Below, one piece after another: positions 1-9,192 of a DNA stretch of 64,000 nt (its first letter is position 1; each line of letters begins with the position of its first letter). This stretch comes from Chryseobacterium sp. G0201. GTDB lineage: Bacteria; Bacteroidota; Bacteroidia; Flavobacteriales; Weeksellaceae. The position numbers and the translations under genes are program-made. Below the pieces are notes generated by a model, which saw only the letters and a program-made list of their open reading frames with translations, made no database searches and had not been told where the DNA came from. Where the stretch lies: assembly GCF_003815655.1 (NCBI RefSeq), contig NZ_CP033917.1:1984001-2048000 (forward strand), read 5' to 3'.

Positions 1-112
1 AGTATTGAACGGTTTGGGTATCGCTATTATCTCTACTTCTAGAGGGGTAATGACTGATAAAAAAGCTAGAGAAGAAAAAGTAGGCGGTGAAGTAATCTGC
101 TATGTTTATTAA
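1..112 (+). CDS. rpsH: 30S ribosomal protein S8, C-terminal part
   Basis: Partial gene cut by the left edge; the reading frame starts at base 2 and ends with TAA at 110-112. The 36 visible residues carry the S8 C-terminal signature ([14 protein letters not shown] followed by a VGGEVICYV tail), which lies in the part of S8 that binds the central domain of 16S rRNA. It is followed 17 bases later by rplF in the same direction, the standard spc-operon order. Only the last quarter of the protein is visible, so nothing can be said about its start or promoter. Confidence 0.95.
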   Translation, partial: VLNGLGIAIISTSRGVMTDKKAREEKVGGEVICYVY

Positions 113-129
113 TTTTTAATCAAAGGAAA

Positions 130-675
130 ATGTCAAGAATTGGTAAAGCAATTATAACAATTCCCGCTGGAATTACTGTCACTGAAAAAGACGGTGTGGT
201 AACTGTAAAAGGTCCTAAAGGAGAACTTACTCAGGAGCTTACAGAAGGAATTACTTTAGAACAAAACGATGGTGTGCTTACATTCAGCAGACCGTCTGAT
301 TCTAAGCAACACAGAGCGCTACACGGTTTATACCGAGCGTTGATCAATAACATGATTTTGGGAACTGCTGAAGGTTTCACAAAAAAGTTAGAACTAGTAG
401 GGGTAGGATACAGAGCGTCACACACAGGTCAAAAACTTGAGTTAGCTTTAGGATTCTCTCACGGTATCGTTTTAGAACTTCCAAAAGAAGTAATAATCGA
501 CACATTGACTGAAAAAGGTAAAAACCCAATTATTACTTTAACGTCTCATGACAAGCAACTTCTAGGAATGGTTTCTGCAAAGATCCGTTCATTCAGAAAG
601 CCTGAGCCATACAAAGGAAAAGGTGTAAGATTCGTAGGAGAAATTGTTAGACGTAAAGCTGGTAAATCTGCTTAA
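130..675 (+). CDS. rplF: 50S ribosomal protein L6
   Basis: A 181-residue protein of the usual L6 length with the two-fold repeated L6 layout. The C-terminal L6 signature RKPEPYKGKGVRF is at about residues 156-168, followed by a basic tail. L6 binds 23S rRNA near the sarcin-ricin loop and the GTPase centre. The gene sits between rpsH and rplR in conserved spc-operon order, with short gaps that imply one transcript. No Shine-Dalgarno is seen before the ATG (only AAAGGAAA), which is normal for Bacteroidota. Confidence 0.98.
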   Translation: MSRIGKAIITIPAGITVTEKDGVVTVKGPKGELTQELTEGITLEQNDGVLTFSRPSDSKQHRALHGLYRALINNMILGTAEGFTKKLELVGVGYRASHTGQKLELALGFSHGIVLELPKEVIIDTLTEKGKNPIITLTSHDKQLLGMVSAKIRSFRKPEPYKGKGVRFVGEIVRRKAGKSA

Positions 676-690
676 TAAATTATAAGTATT

Positions 691-1044
691 ATGGCATTAA
701 GTAAAGTAGAAAAAAGAATAAGAATAAAAAGAAGAGTAAGAGGAAAAATCTCTGGATCTTCTGAATTGCCAAGATTATCTGTATATAAAAGTAATAAGGA
801 AATTTACGCTCAGTTAATCGACGACAAAGACGGTAAAACTTTAGTATCTGCTTCTTCTAGAGATAAAGGAGTTGACGCTAAAGGTACAAAAAGTGAAGTT
901 TCTGCCGCTGTTGGTAAAGCTATTGCTGCTAAAGCAGTTGCTGCAGGAATTGGAGCTATTGTATTTGATAGAAACGGTTTCGTATACCACGGTAGAGTGA
1001 AAGCTCTAGCTGATGGTGCGAGAGAAGGAGGACTTAAATTCTAA
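691..1044 (+). CDS. rplR: 50S ribosomal protein L18
   Basis: A 117-residue protein with a strongly basic N-terminus ([15 protein letters not shown]) followed by the L18 fold and the [21 protein letters not shown]-terminal motif. L18 binds 5S rRNA and helps anchor it to the central protuberance of the large subunit. It lies 15 bases after rplF and 19 bases before rpsE, co-directional, as expected for the spc operon. Confidence 0.98.
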   Translation: MALSKVEKRIRIKRRVRGKISGSSELPRLSVYKSNKEIYAQLIDDKDGKTLVSASSRDKGVDAKGTKSEVSAAVGKAIAAKAVAAGIGAIVFDRNGFVYHGRVKALADGAREGGLKF

Positions 1045-1063
1045 TCATTAAATTTCGGAAAAT

Positions 1064-1585
1064 ATGTTAGGACTAGATAATATAGAAAGAGTAAAACCGG
1101 GAGGATTAGAATTAAAAGATCGTCTCGTATCAGTTAACAGAGTAACTAAAGTAACAAAAGGTGGTAGAGCTTTCGGGTTTTCTGCTATCGTTGTTGTTGG
1201 AAATGAAGAAGGAGTTATTGGTTACGGTTTAGGTAAATCTAAAGAGGTTGCTTCTGCAATTGCTAAAGCAGTTGAAGACGCTAAGAAAAACCTTGTTAAA
1301 GTACCTGTAATGAACCATACAATCCCTCACCAGACTACTGCTAGATACGGTGGTGCAGATATCTTCTTGAGACCTGCTTCTCACGGTACAGGACTTATTG
1401 CAGGTGGTGCAGTAAGAGCGGTATTGGAGTCTGCTGGTATTCACGATATCCTTTCAAAATCTAAAGGATCTTCTAACCCTCACAACGTAGTGAAAGCTAC
1501 TTTCAAAGCGTTGTTAGACATCAGAAGACCTGAAGAAATTGCAAGAATGAGAGGAGTTTCTCTAAGTAAAGTGTTTAACGGTTAA
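1064..1585 (+). CDS. rpsE: 30S ribosomal protein S5
   Basis: A 173-residue S5. The double-stranded-RNA-binding-like N-terminal domain includes the S5 signature [15 protein letters not shown] (about residues 33-47) and the [10 protein letters not shown] segment. The C-terminal half has the ribosomal S5 fold-2 (HGTGLIAGG, ending in [11 protein letters not shown]). S5 takes part in decoding accuracy and is the site of spectinomycin-resistance changes in other bacteria. It is in the normal position between rplR and rpmD. Confidence 0.98.
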   Translation: MLGLDNIERVKPGGLELKDRLVSVNRVTKVTKGGRAFGFSAIVVVGNEEGVIGYGLGKSKEVASAIAKAVEDAKKNLVKVPVMNHTIPHQTTARYGGADIFLRPASHGTGLIAGGAVRAVLESAGIHDILSKSKGSSNPHNVVKATFKALLDIRRPEEIARMRGVSLSKVFNG

Positions 1586-1595
1586 TAAATAAACA

Positions 1596-1772
1596 ATGGC
1601 AACAATTAAAGTAAAACAAGTAAGAAGCGCTATTGGTAGAACAAAAACCCAAAAGAGAACGCTTGAAGCATTAGGATTTAAGAAACTTCACCAAGTTGTA
1701 GAGCACGAAGCTACGCCTTCTATTTTAGGTATGATAGCTGCAGTTAGTCATTTACTTGAAGTTCAAAAATAA
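1596..1772 (+). CDS. rpmD: 50S ribosomal protein L30
   Basis: Short 58-codon gene. Translation from ATG at 1596 gives MATIKVKQVRSAIGRTKTQK followed by an L30-like body ending HLLEVQK, with stop TAA at 1770-1772. The K-Q-x-R-S-x-I-G pattern near the start is the L30 signature. It begins 10 bases after rpsE and ends 18 bases before rplO, the classic rpsE-rpmD-rplO order. L30 is a small, non-universal protein of the large subunit. Confidence 0.96.
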   Translation: MATIKVKQVRSAIGRTKTQKRTLEALGFKKLHQVVEHEATPSILGMIAAVSHLLEVQK

Positions 1773-1790
1773 TTTTAAAAAGAAATTAAA

Positions 1791-2240
1791 ATGAATTTAA
1801 ACAACATAAAACCTGCTGCAGGTTCTACTTTTAGTTCAAAAAGAATTGGTAGAGGACAAGGTAGTGGAAAAGGAGGTACTTCTACGAAAGGTCACAAAGG
1901 ACAGAAAGCAAGAGCTGGTTATTCTCAGAAGATCGGTTTTGAAGGAGGTCAGATGCCTTTACAAAGAAGATTACCGAAATTCGGTTTCAAAAATGTAAAC
2001 AGAAAAGAATTTAGAGCTATTAACCTAGACGATATTCAAACTTTAATTGATACTAAATCTGTAACAGGAGATATTACAAAAGAAGTTTTGGTACAAAACG
2101 GTTTAGCTACTAAAAACGAATCAGTGAAAATTATGGGTAGAGGAGAATTGAAATCTGCGGTTTCAATTTCTGCTGATAAATTTACTAAATCTGCATTAGA
2201 GCTGATCTCTAAAGCAGGTGGACAAGCAATTACATTATAA
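1791..2240 (+). CDS. rplO: 50S ribosomal protein L15
   Basis: A 149-residue L15 with the glycine/lysine-rich extended N-terminus (KRIGRGQGSGKGGTSTKGHK, about residues 17-36) that threads into 23S rRNA, then a globular domain ending in LELISKAGGQ. The length is typical for the family. It lies directly upstream of secY (9-base gap), the invariant rplO-secY neighbour pair, and is presumably co-transcribed with it. Confidence 0.98.
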   Translation: MNLNNIKPAAGSTFSSKRIGRGQGSGKGGTSTKGHKGQKARAGYSQKIGFEGGQMPLQRRLPKFGFKNVNRKEFRAINLDDIQTLIDTKSVTGDITKEVLVQNGLATKNESVKIMGRGELKSAVSISADKFTKSALELISKAGGQAITL

Positions 2241-2249
2241 TAGTAACTA

Positions 2250-3629
2250 ATGAAAGAATTTATACAAACCCTTAAGAATATTTGGAGCCTAAAGGAACTA
2301 AGAGATAAAATTCTCTTTACGTTAGGTATTATCCTTGTGTATAGATTCGCATCTTATATCTCGTTGCCTGCAATTAACCTTGCAGAAGTAGGGGATCTCT
2401 TAGAGCATTATAAAAATCAAGGCGGTAACAAGCAAGGAGCAGGTCTCCTTGGCTTGCTTTCGTCGTTTACGGGTGGGGCTTTCAGTCACGCTTCCGTAAT
2501 GGCGTTAGGTATCATGCCTTATATTTCAGCTTCTATTATTGTTCAGTTGATGGGGATGGCTATTCCTTATCTTCAGAAACTTCAGAAAGATGGAGAGTCC
2601 GGTAGAAATACATTGAATCAAATTACTAGATGGTTAACAATTGGGGTTTGTCTTGTACAGGCACCTTCTTATTTAACTTCTATTACTCAATTATTCTTAC
2701 CATATGCTCAGTTCCAGTCTGCATATTATGTAGAGCCAAATTCTATTATGTTCTGGTTACCAAGTATTGTTATACTTGTTGCCGGATCAGTATTTGCAAT
2801 GTGGCTAGGTGAGAAAATTACTGACAAAGGAATCGGAAATGGTATTTCTATCCTTATTATGGTTGGTATCTTATCTAGACTTCCAGAAGCATTTGTACAG
2901 GAAATGGCCGTGCAGAACGGAAAAGGAGGAATGGGATCTATCATGATCCTTATTGAAGTGATATTCTGGATGTTGGTAGTTCTTTTAGCAGTCGTCCTCT
3001 CGGTCGCTGTTAGAAAAATTCCAATTCAATATGTAAGCAGAGCTCAAGCAAGAGGAGGTGTAAATAGAAATCTTATGCAAGGAGCAAGACAATGGATTCC
3101 ATTGAAAGTTAATGCTGCCGGGGTTATGCCGATTATCTTTGCTCAGGCATTGATGTTCGTACCTGGTTTATTAACCAAATTCGATGAGTCTAATACTTTT
3201 CTTGCAGGTTTCAAGAATGTTTTTAGCTGGCAGTACAATGTATTGTTTGCGCTATTAATTATTATCTTCTCATTTTTCTATACTGCAATTACTATTCCGG
3301 TAAACCAAATGGCTGATGATTTGAAGAGAAATGGAGGTTTAGTACCGAAAGTAAGACCCGGTAAAGAGACAGCTGATTATTTAGATGATATTTTATCAAA
3401 AATTACCTTGCCAGGTGCAATATTTTTATCTATCTTTGCAGTCCTTCCAGCAATTGTGCATGGAAGCTTTGTTCAGACAGATGCGTTCGCCCTATTTTTC
3501 GGGGGAACATCACTATTGATTATGGTGGGAGTTATTTTGGATACAGTTCAACAGATTAATACATATCTGCTGAACCATCACTATGATGGCTTAATGCAGT
3601 CTAAACTGTCAAGAACGACTGGATATTAA
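2250..3629 (+). CDS. secY: Protein translocase subunit SecY
   Basis: A 459-residue polytopic inner-membrane protein with about ten hydrophobic segments. It forms the protein-conducting channel of the Sec translocon with SecE and SecG. The SecY signature GIMPYISASIIVQLM is at residues 87-101, and the cytoplasmic loop RNGGLVPKVRPGKET precedes the last segments. All Sec-dependent exported proteins in this window (T9SS cargo, lipoproteins, OMPs) would pass through it. It is embedded in the ribosomal operon between rplO and infA. Confidence 0.98.
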   Translation: MKEFIQTLKNIWSLKELRDKILFTLGIILVYRFASYISLPAINLAEVGDLLEHYKNQGGNKQGAGLLGLLSSFTGGAFSHASVMALGIMPYISASIIVQLMGMAIPYLQKLQKDGESGRNTLNQITRWLTIGVCLVQAPSYLTSITQLFLPYAQFQSAYYVEPNSIMFWLPSIVILVAGSVFAMWLGEKITDKGIGNGISILIMVGILSRLPEAFVQEMAVQNGKGGMGSIMILIEVIFWMLVVLLAVVLSVAVRKIPIQYVSRAQARGGVNRNLMQGARQWIPLKVNAAGVMPIIFAQALMFVPGLLTKFDESNTFLAGFKNVFSWQYNVLFALLIIIFSFFYTAITIPVNQMADDLKRNGGLVPKVRPGKETADYLDDILSKITLPGAIFLSIFAVLPAIVHGSFVQTDAFALFFGGTSLLIMVGVILDTVQQINTYLLNHHYDGLMQSKLSRTTGY

Positions 3630-3632
3630 TTT

Positions 3633-3848
3633 ATGGCAAAACAAAAACATATTGAACAAGACGGCGTTATAACGGAAGCACTTTCGAACGCTCAGTTCCG
3701 TGTAGAGCTAGAAAATGGGCATATGCTTATCGCTCATATTTCTGGTAAAATGAGAATGCATTATATTAAACTTTTACCTGGTGATAAGGTAAAACTAGAA
3801 ATGTCTCCCTATGATTTGACAAAAGGGAGAATTACTTTTAGATATTAA
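3633..3848 (+). CDS. infA: Translation initiation factor IF-1
   Basis: A 71-residue OB-fold (S1-like) protein starting [17 protein letters not shown] and ending [14 protein letters not shown], matching IF-1 in length and motif ([19 protein letters not shown]). IF-1 occupies the ribosomal A site during initiation and assists IF-2 and IF-3. It starts three bases after the secY stop, so the two are probably translationally coupled. A stable hairpin follows directly (3848-3892). Confidence 0.98.
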   Translation: MAKQKHIEQDGVITEALSNAQFRVELENGHMLIAHISGKMRMHYIKLLPGDKVKLEMSPYDLTKGRITFRY

Positions 3849-3892
3849 ACAACCGCCAAATGGAGTCTTCGGGTTTCCATTTGGCTATTGTT
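3848..3892 (+). promoter_or_regulatory. Very stable hairpin between infA and rpmJ
   Basis: Perfect 10-bp inverted repeat GCCAAATGGA (3855-3864) / TCCATTTGGC (3876-3885), extended by AACAA/TTGTT outside a small CC/TA internal loop, and capped by a sequence that can form a C(UUCG)G tetraloop. It is not followed by a U-run, so it does not look like a simple terminator. It could be an intra-operon processing, attenuation or protein-binding site; the function is inferred. Confidence 0.6.
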
Positions 3893-3911
3893 AAAAAATA
3901 AATACTATCAA

Positions 3912-4028
3912 ATGAAAGTTAGAGCATCAATCAAAAAAAGAAGTGCTGATTGCAAGATCGTACGCAGAAAAGGTGTACTATTTGTGATCAACAAGAAGAA
4001 CCCAAAATTTAAACAAAGACAAGGCTAA
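3912..4028 (+). CDS. rpmJ: 50S ribosomal protein L36, zinc-free (C-minus) form
   Basis: A 38-residue protein from ATG at 3912 to TAA at 4026-4028: [20 protein letters not shown], then [18 protein letters not shown]. It has the normal length and ending of L36. Three of the four zinc ligands of the canonical form (C11, C14, C27, H33) are replaced: S11, N27 and F33, with only C14 kept. This is therefore the C-minus type that cannot bind structural zinc in the usual way. It lies in the normal infA-rpmJ-rpsM order. Confidence 0.95.
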   Translation: MKVRASIKKRSADCKIVRRKGVLFVINKKNPKFKQRQG

Positions 4029-4037
4029 TATTAAATT

Positions 4038-4415
4038 ATGGCGAGAATTGCAGGTATTGATTTACCAAAAAACAAAAGAGGCGTTATCGGTTTAACTTAT
4101 ATTTACGGAGTTGGAAGAAGTACTTCTTCTGAAATCCTTAAAGTAGCCGGTATTAGCGAAGATAAGAAAGTCAACGAATGGAATGACGATGAATTGGCTG
4201 CAATCAGAAATTATATTACTGAAAACGTAAAAGTTGAAGGTGAGTTAAGATCTGAAGTGCAATTGAACATCAAGAGATTGATGGACATAGGATGCCAACG
4301 AGGAATACGTCACAGACTAGGACTACCTTTAAGAGGCCAGAGAACGAAAAACAACTCTAGAACCCGTAAAGGAAAGAGAAAAACAGTTGCTAACAAGAAA
4401 AAAGCAAGTAAATAA
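4038..4415 (+). CDS. rpsM: 30S ribosomal protein S13
   Basis: A 125-residue S13 with the helix-two-turn-helix RNA-binding part and the C-terminal S13 signature ([20 protein letters not shown]) followed by a lysine-rich tail. S13 sits in the head of the small subunit, contacts the P-site tRNA and bridges to the large subunit. It opens the alpha-operon gene order rpsM-rpsK-rpsD-rpoA-rplQ, with gaps of 12 to 33 bases. Confidence 0.98.
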   Translation: MARIAGIDLPKNKRGVIGLTYIYGVGRSTSSEILKVAGISEDKKVNEWNDDELAAIRNYITENVKVEGELRSEVQLNIKRLMDIGCQRGIRHRLGLPLRGQRTKNNSRTRKGKRKTVANKKKASK

Positions 4416-4427
4416 TCGTTAGGAATT

Positions 4428-4817
4428 ATGGCAAAACAAAGTAAAGTAGTTAAAAAAAGAAAAGTAAAAGTTGAAGCTATTGGTGAAGCGCATATTCAAG
4501 CTTCTTTCAATAACATCATCATTTCTTTAACAAATAAAAGCGGAGAAGTTATCTCTTGGGCTTCTGCCGGTAAAATGGGATTCAGAGGTTCTAAAAAGAA
4601 CACTCCTTTTGCTGCTCAAATGGCAGCTGAAAATTGCTCTAACGTAGCTCACGAAGCTGGATTAAGAAGAGTAAAGGTGTATGTGAAAGGTCCAGGTGCA
4701 GGTAGAGAATCTGCTATCAGAACAATTCACAATTCAGGTATTGAAGTTAGCGAAATTATTGACGTTACTCCTATGCCACACAATGGATGTAGACCACCAA
4801 AAAGAAGAAGAGTTTAA
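4428..4817 (+). CDS. rpsK: 30S ribosomal protein S11
   Basis: A 129-residue S11 with a basic N-terminal extension, a central [21 protein letters not shown] segment and the diagnostic C-terminus ([18 protein letters not shown]). S11 lies in the platform of the 30S subunit and shapes the E site with S7. It is co-directional with rpsM and rpsD. Confidence 0.98.
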   Translation: MAKQSKVVKKRKVKVEAIGEAHIQASFNNIIISLTNKSGEVISWASAGKMGFRGSKKNTPFAAQMAAENCSNVAHEAGLRRVKVYVKGPGAGRESAIRTIHNSGIEVSEIIDVTPMPHNGCRPPKRRRV

Positions 4818-4836
4818 TTTTTAGAATTTACCCATT

Positions 4837-5445
4837 ATGGCAAGATATATTGGACCTAAAACTAAGATTGCTAGAAAGTTTGGTGCTGCAATCTACGGAG
4901 ATGATAAAAACTTCGAAAAGAGAAAAAACCAACCGCCAGGACAACATGGTCCTAACAAAAGAAGAGGTGCTAAAAAATCAGAATATGCAGTTCAGTTAGC
5001 TGAAAAACAAAAAGCTAAATATACTTACGGTATTTTAGAAAGACAGTTTGCAAATTTATTCGATAAAGCACACAGAAGTAAAGGTGTAACAGGTGAAGTT
5101 CTATTACAGCTTTGTGAATCAAGATTGGATAACGTAGTATACAGATTAGGTTTTGCTAAAACCAGAGCTGGTGCTAGACAGTTAACTTCTCACAGACACA
5201 TCACTGTGAATGGTGAGATCCTTAACATCCCTTCTTATTTAGTAAAAGCTGGTGATGTAATCGCTGTAAGAGAAAAATCTAAGTCTCTTGAAGTTGTTAC
5301 TGACTCATTGGCTGCTAAAGCAAATTATGAGTGGTTACAATTCAACGATGAGAAGAAAGAAGGTACTTTCATCTCTGCTCCTGAGAGAATCCAAATTCCG
5401 GAAGACATCAAGGAACAGCTTATCGTCGAACTTTACTCTAAATAA
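4837..5445 (+). CDS. rpsD: 30S ribosomal protein S4, zinc-free form
   Basis: A 202-residue S4. The N-terminal domain carries the S4 motif KNQPPGQHG (about residues 31-39). An S4 RNA-binding domain begins near [22 protein letters not shown]4 nucleates 30S assembly on the 5' domain of 16S rRNA and in many bacteria represses its own operon. The N-terminal region has no cysteines, so it is the C-minus variant lacking the zinc knuckle, matching the zinc-free L36 encoded nearby. Confidence 0.97.
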   Translation: MARYIGPKTKIARKFGAAIYGDDKNFEKRKNQPPGQHGPNKRRGAKKSEYAVQLAEKQKAKYTYGILERQFANLFDKAHRSKGVTGEVLLQLCESRLDNVVYRLGFAKTRAGARQLTSHRHITVNGEILNIPSYLVKAGDVIAVREKSKSLEVVTDSLAAKANYEWLQFNDEKKEGTFISAPERIQIPEDIKEQLIVELYSK

Positions 5446-5478
5446 TTTTTTAATCAAATTTTTGCTCAACCCAATAAT

Positions 5479-6474
5479 ATGGCAATTTTACAATTCATAA
5501 AACCCGATAAAGTAATTTTACTTAACTCTGATGAATTTAAAGGTCAATTCGAATTCAGACCTCTAGAACCAGGTTTCGGGCTTACAATCGGTAATGCTTT
5601 GAGAAGAGTGTTGCTTTCTTCTCTGGAAGGATACGCTATTTCATCTATCAAAATAGAAGGTGTAGAGCACGAATTTTCAACTATTCCAGGAGTAATCGAA
5701 GACGTAACCGAAATTATTCTTAACCTTAAGCAGGTAAGACTAAAAGCTACGGCAGAAAACCAGACGAATGAGCAGGTTGTTGCTAAAGTTTCGGGACAGA
5801 CGATTATTACTGCTGGAGATTTAGGTAAATCTATCAATGGATTCGAGATTTTAAATCCGGATTTGTTAATCTGTAACCTAAACAGTGATGTAACTTTCGA
5901 AATCACCTTCAATGTAGAGAAAGGTAGAGGGTATGTTCCTTCAGAACAAAATAAGACAAACAATGCTCCTGTAGGAACTATTGCTATTGACTCTATTTTT
6001 ACCCCTATTAAGAAAGTACAATACAGTATTGAAAATTATCGTGTAGAGCAAAAAACAGACTACGAAAAACTTGTATTAGATATAGAAACTGATGGCTCAA
6101 TCAGCCCTCAGAATGCTTTAACAGAAGCTTCTAAGATATTAATTTATCACTTCATGTTGTTCTCTGATGAGAGAATCACGTTGGAGACTGAAGCAGTAAA
6201 AGCATCTATCCAATACGATGAAGAGACTCTTCACACAAGACAACTTCTTAAGTCTAAATTAGCAGATATGGATCTTTCAGTAAGAGCCCTTAACTGTCTG
6301 AAAGCGGCTGAAGTCGAAACTCTTGGAGAACTGGTTTCTTACAGTAAGTCTGATTTGATGAAATTCAGAAATTTTGGTAAAAAATCTTTGACAGAACTAG
6401 AAGAATTAGTGCATTCAAAAGGTCTTAACTTCGGTTTCGACGTTGCAAAATATAAGTTAGACGCTGATAAATAA
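5479..6474 (+). CDS. rpoA: DNA-directed RNA polymerase subunit alpha
   Basis: A 331-residue alpha subunit. The N-terminal assembly domain begins with [20 protein letters not shown] and includes the [20 protein letters not shown] dimerisation motif. A linker leads to the C-terminal domain ([20 protein letters not shown], ending [13 protein letters not shown]) with its helix-hairpin-helix for upstream DNA and activator contact. Start ATG at 5479 lies 33 bases after rpsD, and rplQ follows after 6 bases. Confidence 0.98.
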   Translation: MAILQFIKPDKVILLNSDEFKGQFEFRPLEPGFGLTIGNALRRVLLSSLEGYAISSIKIEGVEHEFSTIPGVIEDVTEIILNLKQVRLKATAENQTNEQVVAKVSGQTIITAGDLGKSINGFEILNPDLLICNLNSDVTFEITFNVEKGRGYVPSEQNKTNNAPVGTIAIDSIFTPIKKVQYSIENYRVEQKTDYEKLVLDIETDGSISPQNALTEASKILIYHFMLFSDERITLETEAVKASIQYDEETLHTRQLLKSKLADMDLSVRALNCLKAAEVETLGELVSYSKSDLMKFRNFGKKSLTELEELVHSKGLNFGFDVAKYKLDADK

Positions 6475-6480
6475 TTAATA

Positions 6481-7005
6481 ATGAGACACGGTAAAAAATT
6501 CAATCACTTAGGAAGAACAGCTTCTCATAGAAGTGCTTTACTTTCTAATATGGCTTGTTCTCTAATTGAGCATAAAAGAATCAACACTACTGTAGCTAAA
6601 GCGAAAGCTTTAAGAGTATATGTTGAACCTCTATTAACAAAGGCAAAAGAAGATACTACACACAATAGAAGAATTGTTTTTTCATATCTTCAAAGTAAAG
6701 AAGCGGTTACTGAACTTTTCAGATCAGTAGCTCCTAAAATCGCAGAAAGAAACGGCGGATATACAAGAATCATCAAGACTGGTTTCAGACAAGGTGATGC
6801 TGCTGATATGGCTCTTATCGAGCTTGTTGATTTCAACGAACTTTACAATCCTAATGCTGAAGAGAAAAAGACTACTAGAAGAAGTAGAAGAGCTACAACT
6901 GCTAAAAAAGAAGCTGTAGTTGCTGATGCTCCTAAAGTAGAAGAAAAAGTTGAAGAGCCTAAGGCTGAAGCAACTGATTCTACAGAGGAAAAAACTGAGG
7001 AATAA
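6481..7005 (+). CDS. rplQ: 50S ribosomal protein L17 with long charged C-terminal tail
   Basis: A 174-residue protein. The first ~125 residues are a normal L17 ([20 protein letters not shown], the L17 signature, then [28 protein letters not shown]). About 45 further residues form a low-complexity basic then acidic tail ([14 protein letters not shown], then [21 protein letters not shown]) absent from most L17 proteins but common in Flavobacteriia as far as I recall. It closes the alpha operon; a hairpin terminator follows at 7029. Confidence 0.97.
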   Translation: MRHGKKFNHLGRTASHRSALLSNMACSLIEHKRINTTVAKAKALRVYVEPLLTKAKEDTTHNRRIVFSYLQSKEAVTELFRSVAPKIAERNGGYTRIIKTGFRQGDAADMALIELVDFNELYNPNAEEKKTTRRSRRATTAKKEAVVADAPKVEEKVEEPKAEATDSTEEKTEE

Positions 7006-7028
7006 TATAATATTTTCTTCAAGATATA

Positions 7029-7066
7029 AAAGGAGCGTGTATTTATTTACAGGCTCCTTTATTTTT
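7029..7066 (+). terminator. Terminator of the alpha operon
   Basis: Inverted repeat AAAGGAGC (7029-7036) / GCTCCTTT (7053-7060) followed by a T-rich stretch, 24 bases after the rplQ stop. This fits an intrinsic terminator ending the ribosomal-protein transcript. Confidence 0.8.
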
Positions 7067-7081
7067 AATAAAAATTTAACC

Positions 7082-9154
7082 ATGAAAAAAACTTTACTTT
7101 TTATTTTATTACAGTTTTGCGTGTTAGTTTTCAGTCAGGTACCCACATTAGACTGGCAACTTACTACTCCTTTCATAAGACAGGAGCAGGTAAAAAAAAT
7201 GGAAATCTTACCGGATGGCAGCTATTTAGCGCATAAGGATAACGATAATAATGATTTAATTATCACCGAAAACAATGGCAAAACATGGAGACAGATTAAT
7301 GATAATTCAAAAACTGTCGCCGACTTTACGATTCATAATAACAAAGGGTATGCTATCATAGGAGGTGATCTTAGAATTACAGATCCCAAGTTTTCTACTG
7401 CGGGAGTTTCTTACCCGCTTCCTACAAATACTCAGACAATTTTTGTATTGAATGACAGCACTATATTCATAGGCTCGGATAATAGCAGAATACATAAATC
7501 TACCAACGGAGGGGCAACATGGGTTAGCTATATTGTTCCAACAGTATATCAGGATAAAATCATGAGTGTATTTTTTACTGATGCAAATACTGGATTTTGT
7601 GTTTCGGATGCAACGGTTGGAAACAGTTTTATTTTTAAAACGACTAATGGTGGGCAGACATGGGTGAAGATGAATACAAGTTCTGTGGAATTTAGCAAGA
7701 TTGTATTTAAAGATTCAATGAATGGAATTGCTACAAAATATGGTGGAAACCCTCTATATACTTTAGATGGTGGAAATACTTGGAATGAAGCTGCAGGCGT
7801 TGGAACCTTAAATGATATTAAATTGTATAACAATGAATATATTGCCATAGGAAATCCTAATAAATTATACAAAACTGCTACTGGAGAATCTTGGACAAAT
7901 ACAGGAGATATGTATCCTCCAGTTTTTCATGTTTTTACTTGTCTTGCGACTCATCCTGATTTTGTTCTTGTGGGAACAAATAATGAAACAGGTAGTAGCC
8001 AATTACGCCATACCATTTTTAAAAGTACTAATTTGCTGAATTGGAATCCTTTAAATATTAAATGGATCTACTGGGCACTTTACAATCAGGCTTATGCAAG
8101 TGAAAAATTAGCAATAGTACCTTTTAGTTATTTTTCTCAAGACAAAGGTTATTCTTGGGAGGCTTCGAGAAATGATTTCCCTGCAGGAGCAATGAATATA
8201 TTACCTGATGGGAGAGGTATTGCTATAGGAAGAAGTACATCTCAATTTTGGAAAACAATTGATAATGGACTAACTTGGACGGAAGCTATATCTCCTAATA
8301 CAAGATTAACCATCCCGGCTATGAAACCCAATGGAGATTTTGCAATTGCCAATTTGGGAACCAATTCCAACCAATTTACAGGATATATCTCAACATATTC
8401 TGCTGCGGGTGGATGGACTCCGCCGGTGAGCGTTGAATGGGAAGTTTCTTCCATGAAATTTATTGATAATAACGTAGGTTTTCTTGTGCAGCGAGAAAAA
8501 GTGATGAAAACTGTAGATGGTGGACTGACATGGACGGCCGTTACCAATTATCCCGGAGCAATAATAGATGCAAGGAATATTGTCTTTGGAAACTCTTCAA
8601 GAGTATACATTGGTAAATATTATACAACGAACTTAGGAGCTACATGGACGGCTGTACCTTCGCCAATGTCATTTTTTAAAGATTATGAAATTTTTTCGGA
8701 CGGCACAGGATATGCTATGGATCTCTATAGAGATATTTATAAAACAACCAATTTTGGAGCATCTTGGCAGAAAATTATAACAACACAATTGTTGGCTACA
8801 CCAGGCAGTACGATTAACAAAGTTGCTTTTGCTAAAAATTATATGGTAGCAGTAGGGTCAACAGGTTTCTATGTATTAGACCTGGTAACGGGTAATCTTT
8901 CTACCAACGATCCTAAATTAGAAGTAAATAATAAAATGAGGATTTATCCTAATCCTACTTCTTCAATATTATTTTTTGACATAAAAGATAAAATAAAAAG
9001 TATCATTGTATTTGATATTTCCGGAAGGATTTTCAAAAATATTGAGAATGTAAAACAAAGCTCAATTGATATTTCTGATTTAGAAAAAGGAAATTATTTT
9101 GTGAAAATAATTACTGAAGATAAGACGTACTTAGAAAAAGTCATTAAGAAATAA
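7082..9154 (+). CDS. T9SS-secreted protein with BNR/Ycf48-like repeats
   Basis: A 690-residue protein from the ATG at 7082. An upstream in-frame start exists within rplQ, but the signal peptide (MKKTLLFILLQFCVLVFSQ) starts here. The body has repeated Asp-box-like motifs of the sialidase/BNR and Ycf48 type (STNGGATW, TTNGGQTW, TLDGGNTW, TIDNGLTW, TVDGGLTW, TTNFGASW), suggesting a beta-propeller. The last ~75 residues are a type A T9SS sorting domain (MRIYPNPTSSILFF, ending in KVIKK), so it is probably exported across the outer membrane. Its ligand or substrate is unknown; a sialidase catalytic set was not recognised. Confidence 0.85.
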   Translation: MKKTLLFILLQFCVLVFSQVPTLDWQLTTPFIRQEQVKKMEILPDGSYLAHKDNDNNDLIITENNGKTWRQINDNSKTVADFTIHNNKGYAIIGGDLRITDPKFSTAGVSYPLPTNTQTIFVLNDSTIFIGSDNSRIHKSTNGGATWVSYIVPTVYQDKIMSVFFTDANTGFCVSDATVGNSFIFKTTNGGQTWVKMNTSSVEFSKIVFKDSMNGIATKYGGNPLYTLDGGNTWNEAAGVGTLNDIKLYNNEYIAIGNPNKLYKTATGESWTNTGDMYPPVFHVFTCLATHPDFVLVGTNNETGSSQLRHTIFKSTNLLNWNPLNIKWIYWALYNQAYASEKLAIVPFSYFSQDKGYSWEASRNDFPAGAMNILPDGRGIAIGRSTSQFWKTIDNGLTWTEAISPNTRLTIPAMKPNGDFAIANLGTNSNQFTGYISTYSAAGGWTPPVSVEWEVSSMKFIDNNVGFLVQREKVMKTVDGGLTWTAVTNYPGAIIDARNIVFGNSSRVYIGKYYTTNLGATWTAVPSPMSFFKDYEIFSDGTGYAMDLYRDIYKTTNFGASWQKIITTQLLATPGSTINKVAFAKNYMVAVGSTGFYVLDLVTGNLSTNDPKLEVNNKMRIYPNPTSSILFFDIKDKIKSIIVFDISGRIFKNIENVKQSSIDISDLEKGNYFVKIITEDKTYLEKVIKK

Positions 9155-9160
9155 ATAAAA

Positions 9161-9188
9161 ACCGTTCAGGCTTCTGAACGGTTTTTTA
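9161..9188. terminator. Bidirectional terminator
   Basis: Perfect 9-bp stem ACCGTTCAG (9161-9169) / CTGAACGGT (9174-9182) with a 4-base loop, A-rich on the left and T6 on the right. It lies between the convergent genes ending at 9154 and 9193 and can serve both strands. Confidence 0.85.
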
Positions 9189-9192
9189 TGTT

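Noticed and set aside
6950..7081. N-terminal extension of the BNR-repeat protein starting inside rplQ
   Set aside because: It would place 44 basic residues before a clear signal peptide and run through the rplQ terminator; ATG at 7082 is the better start.
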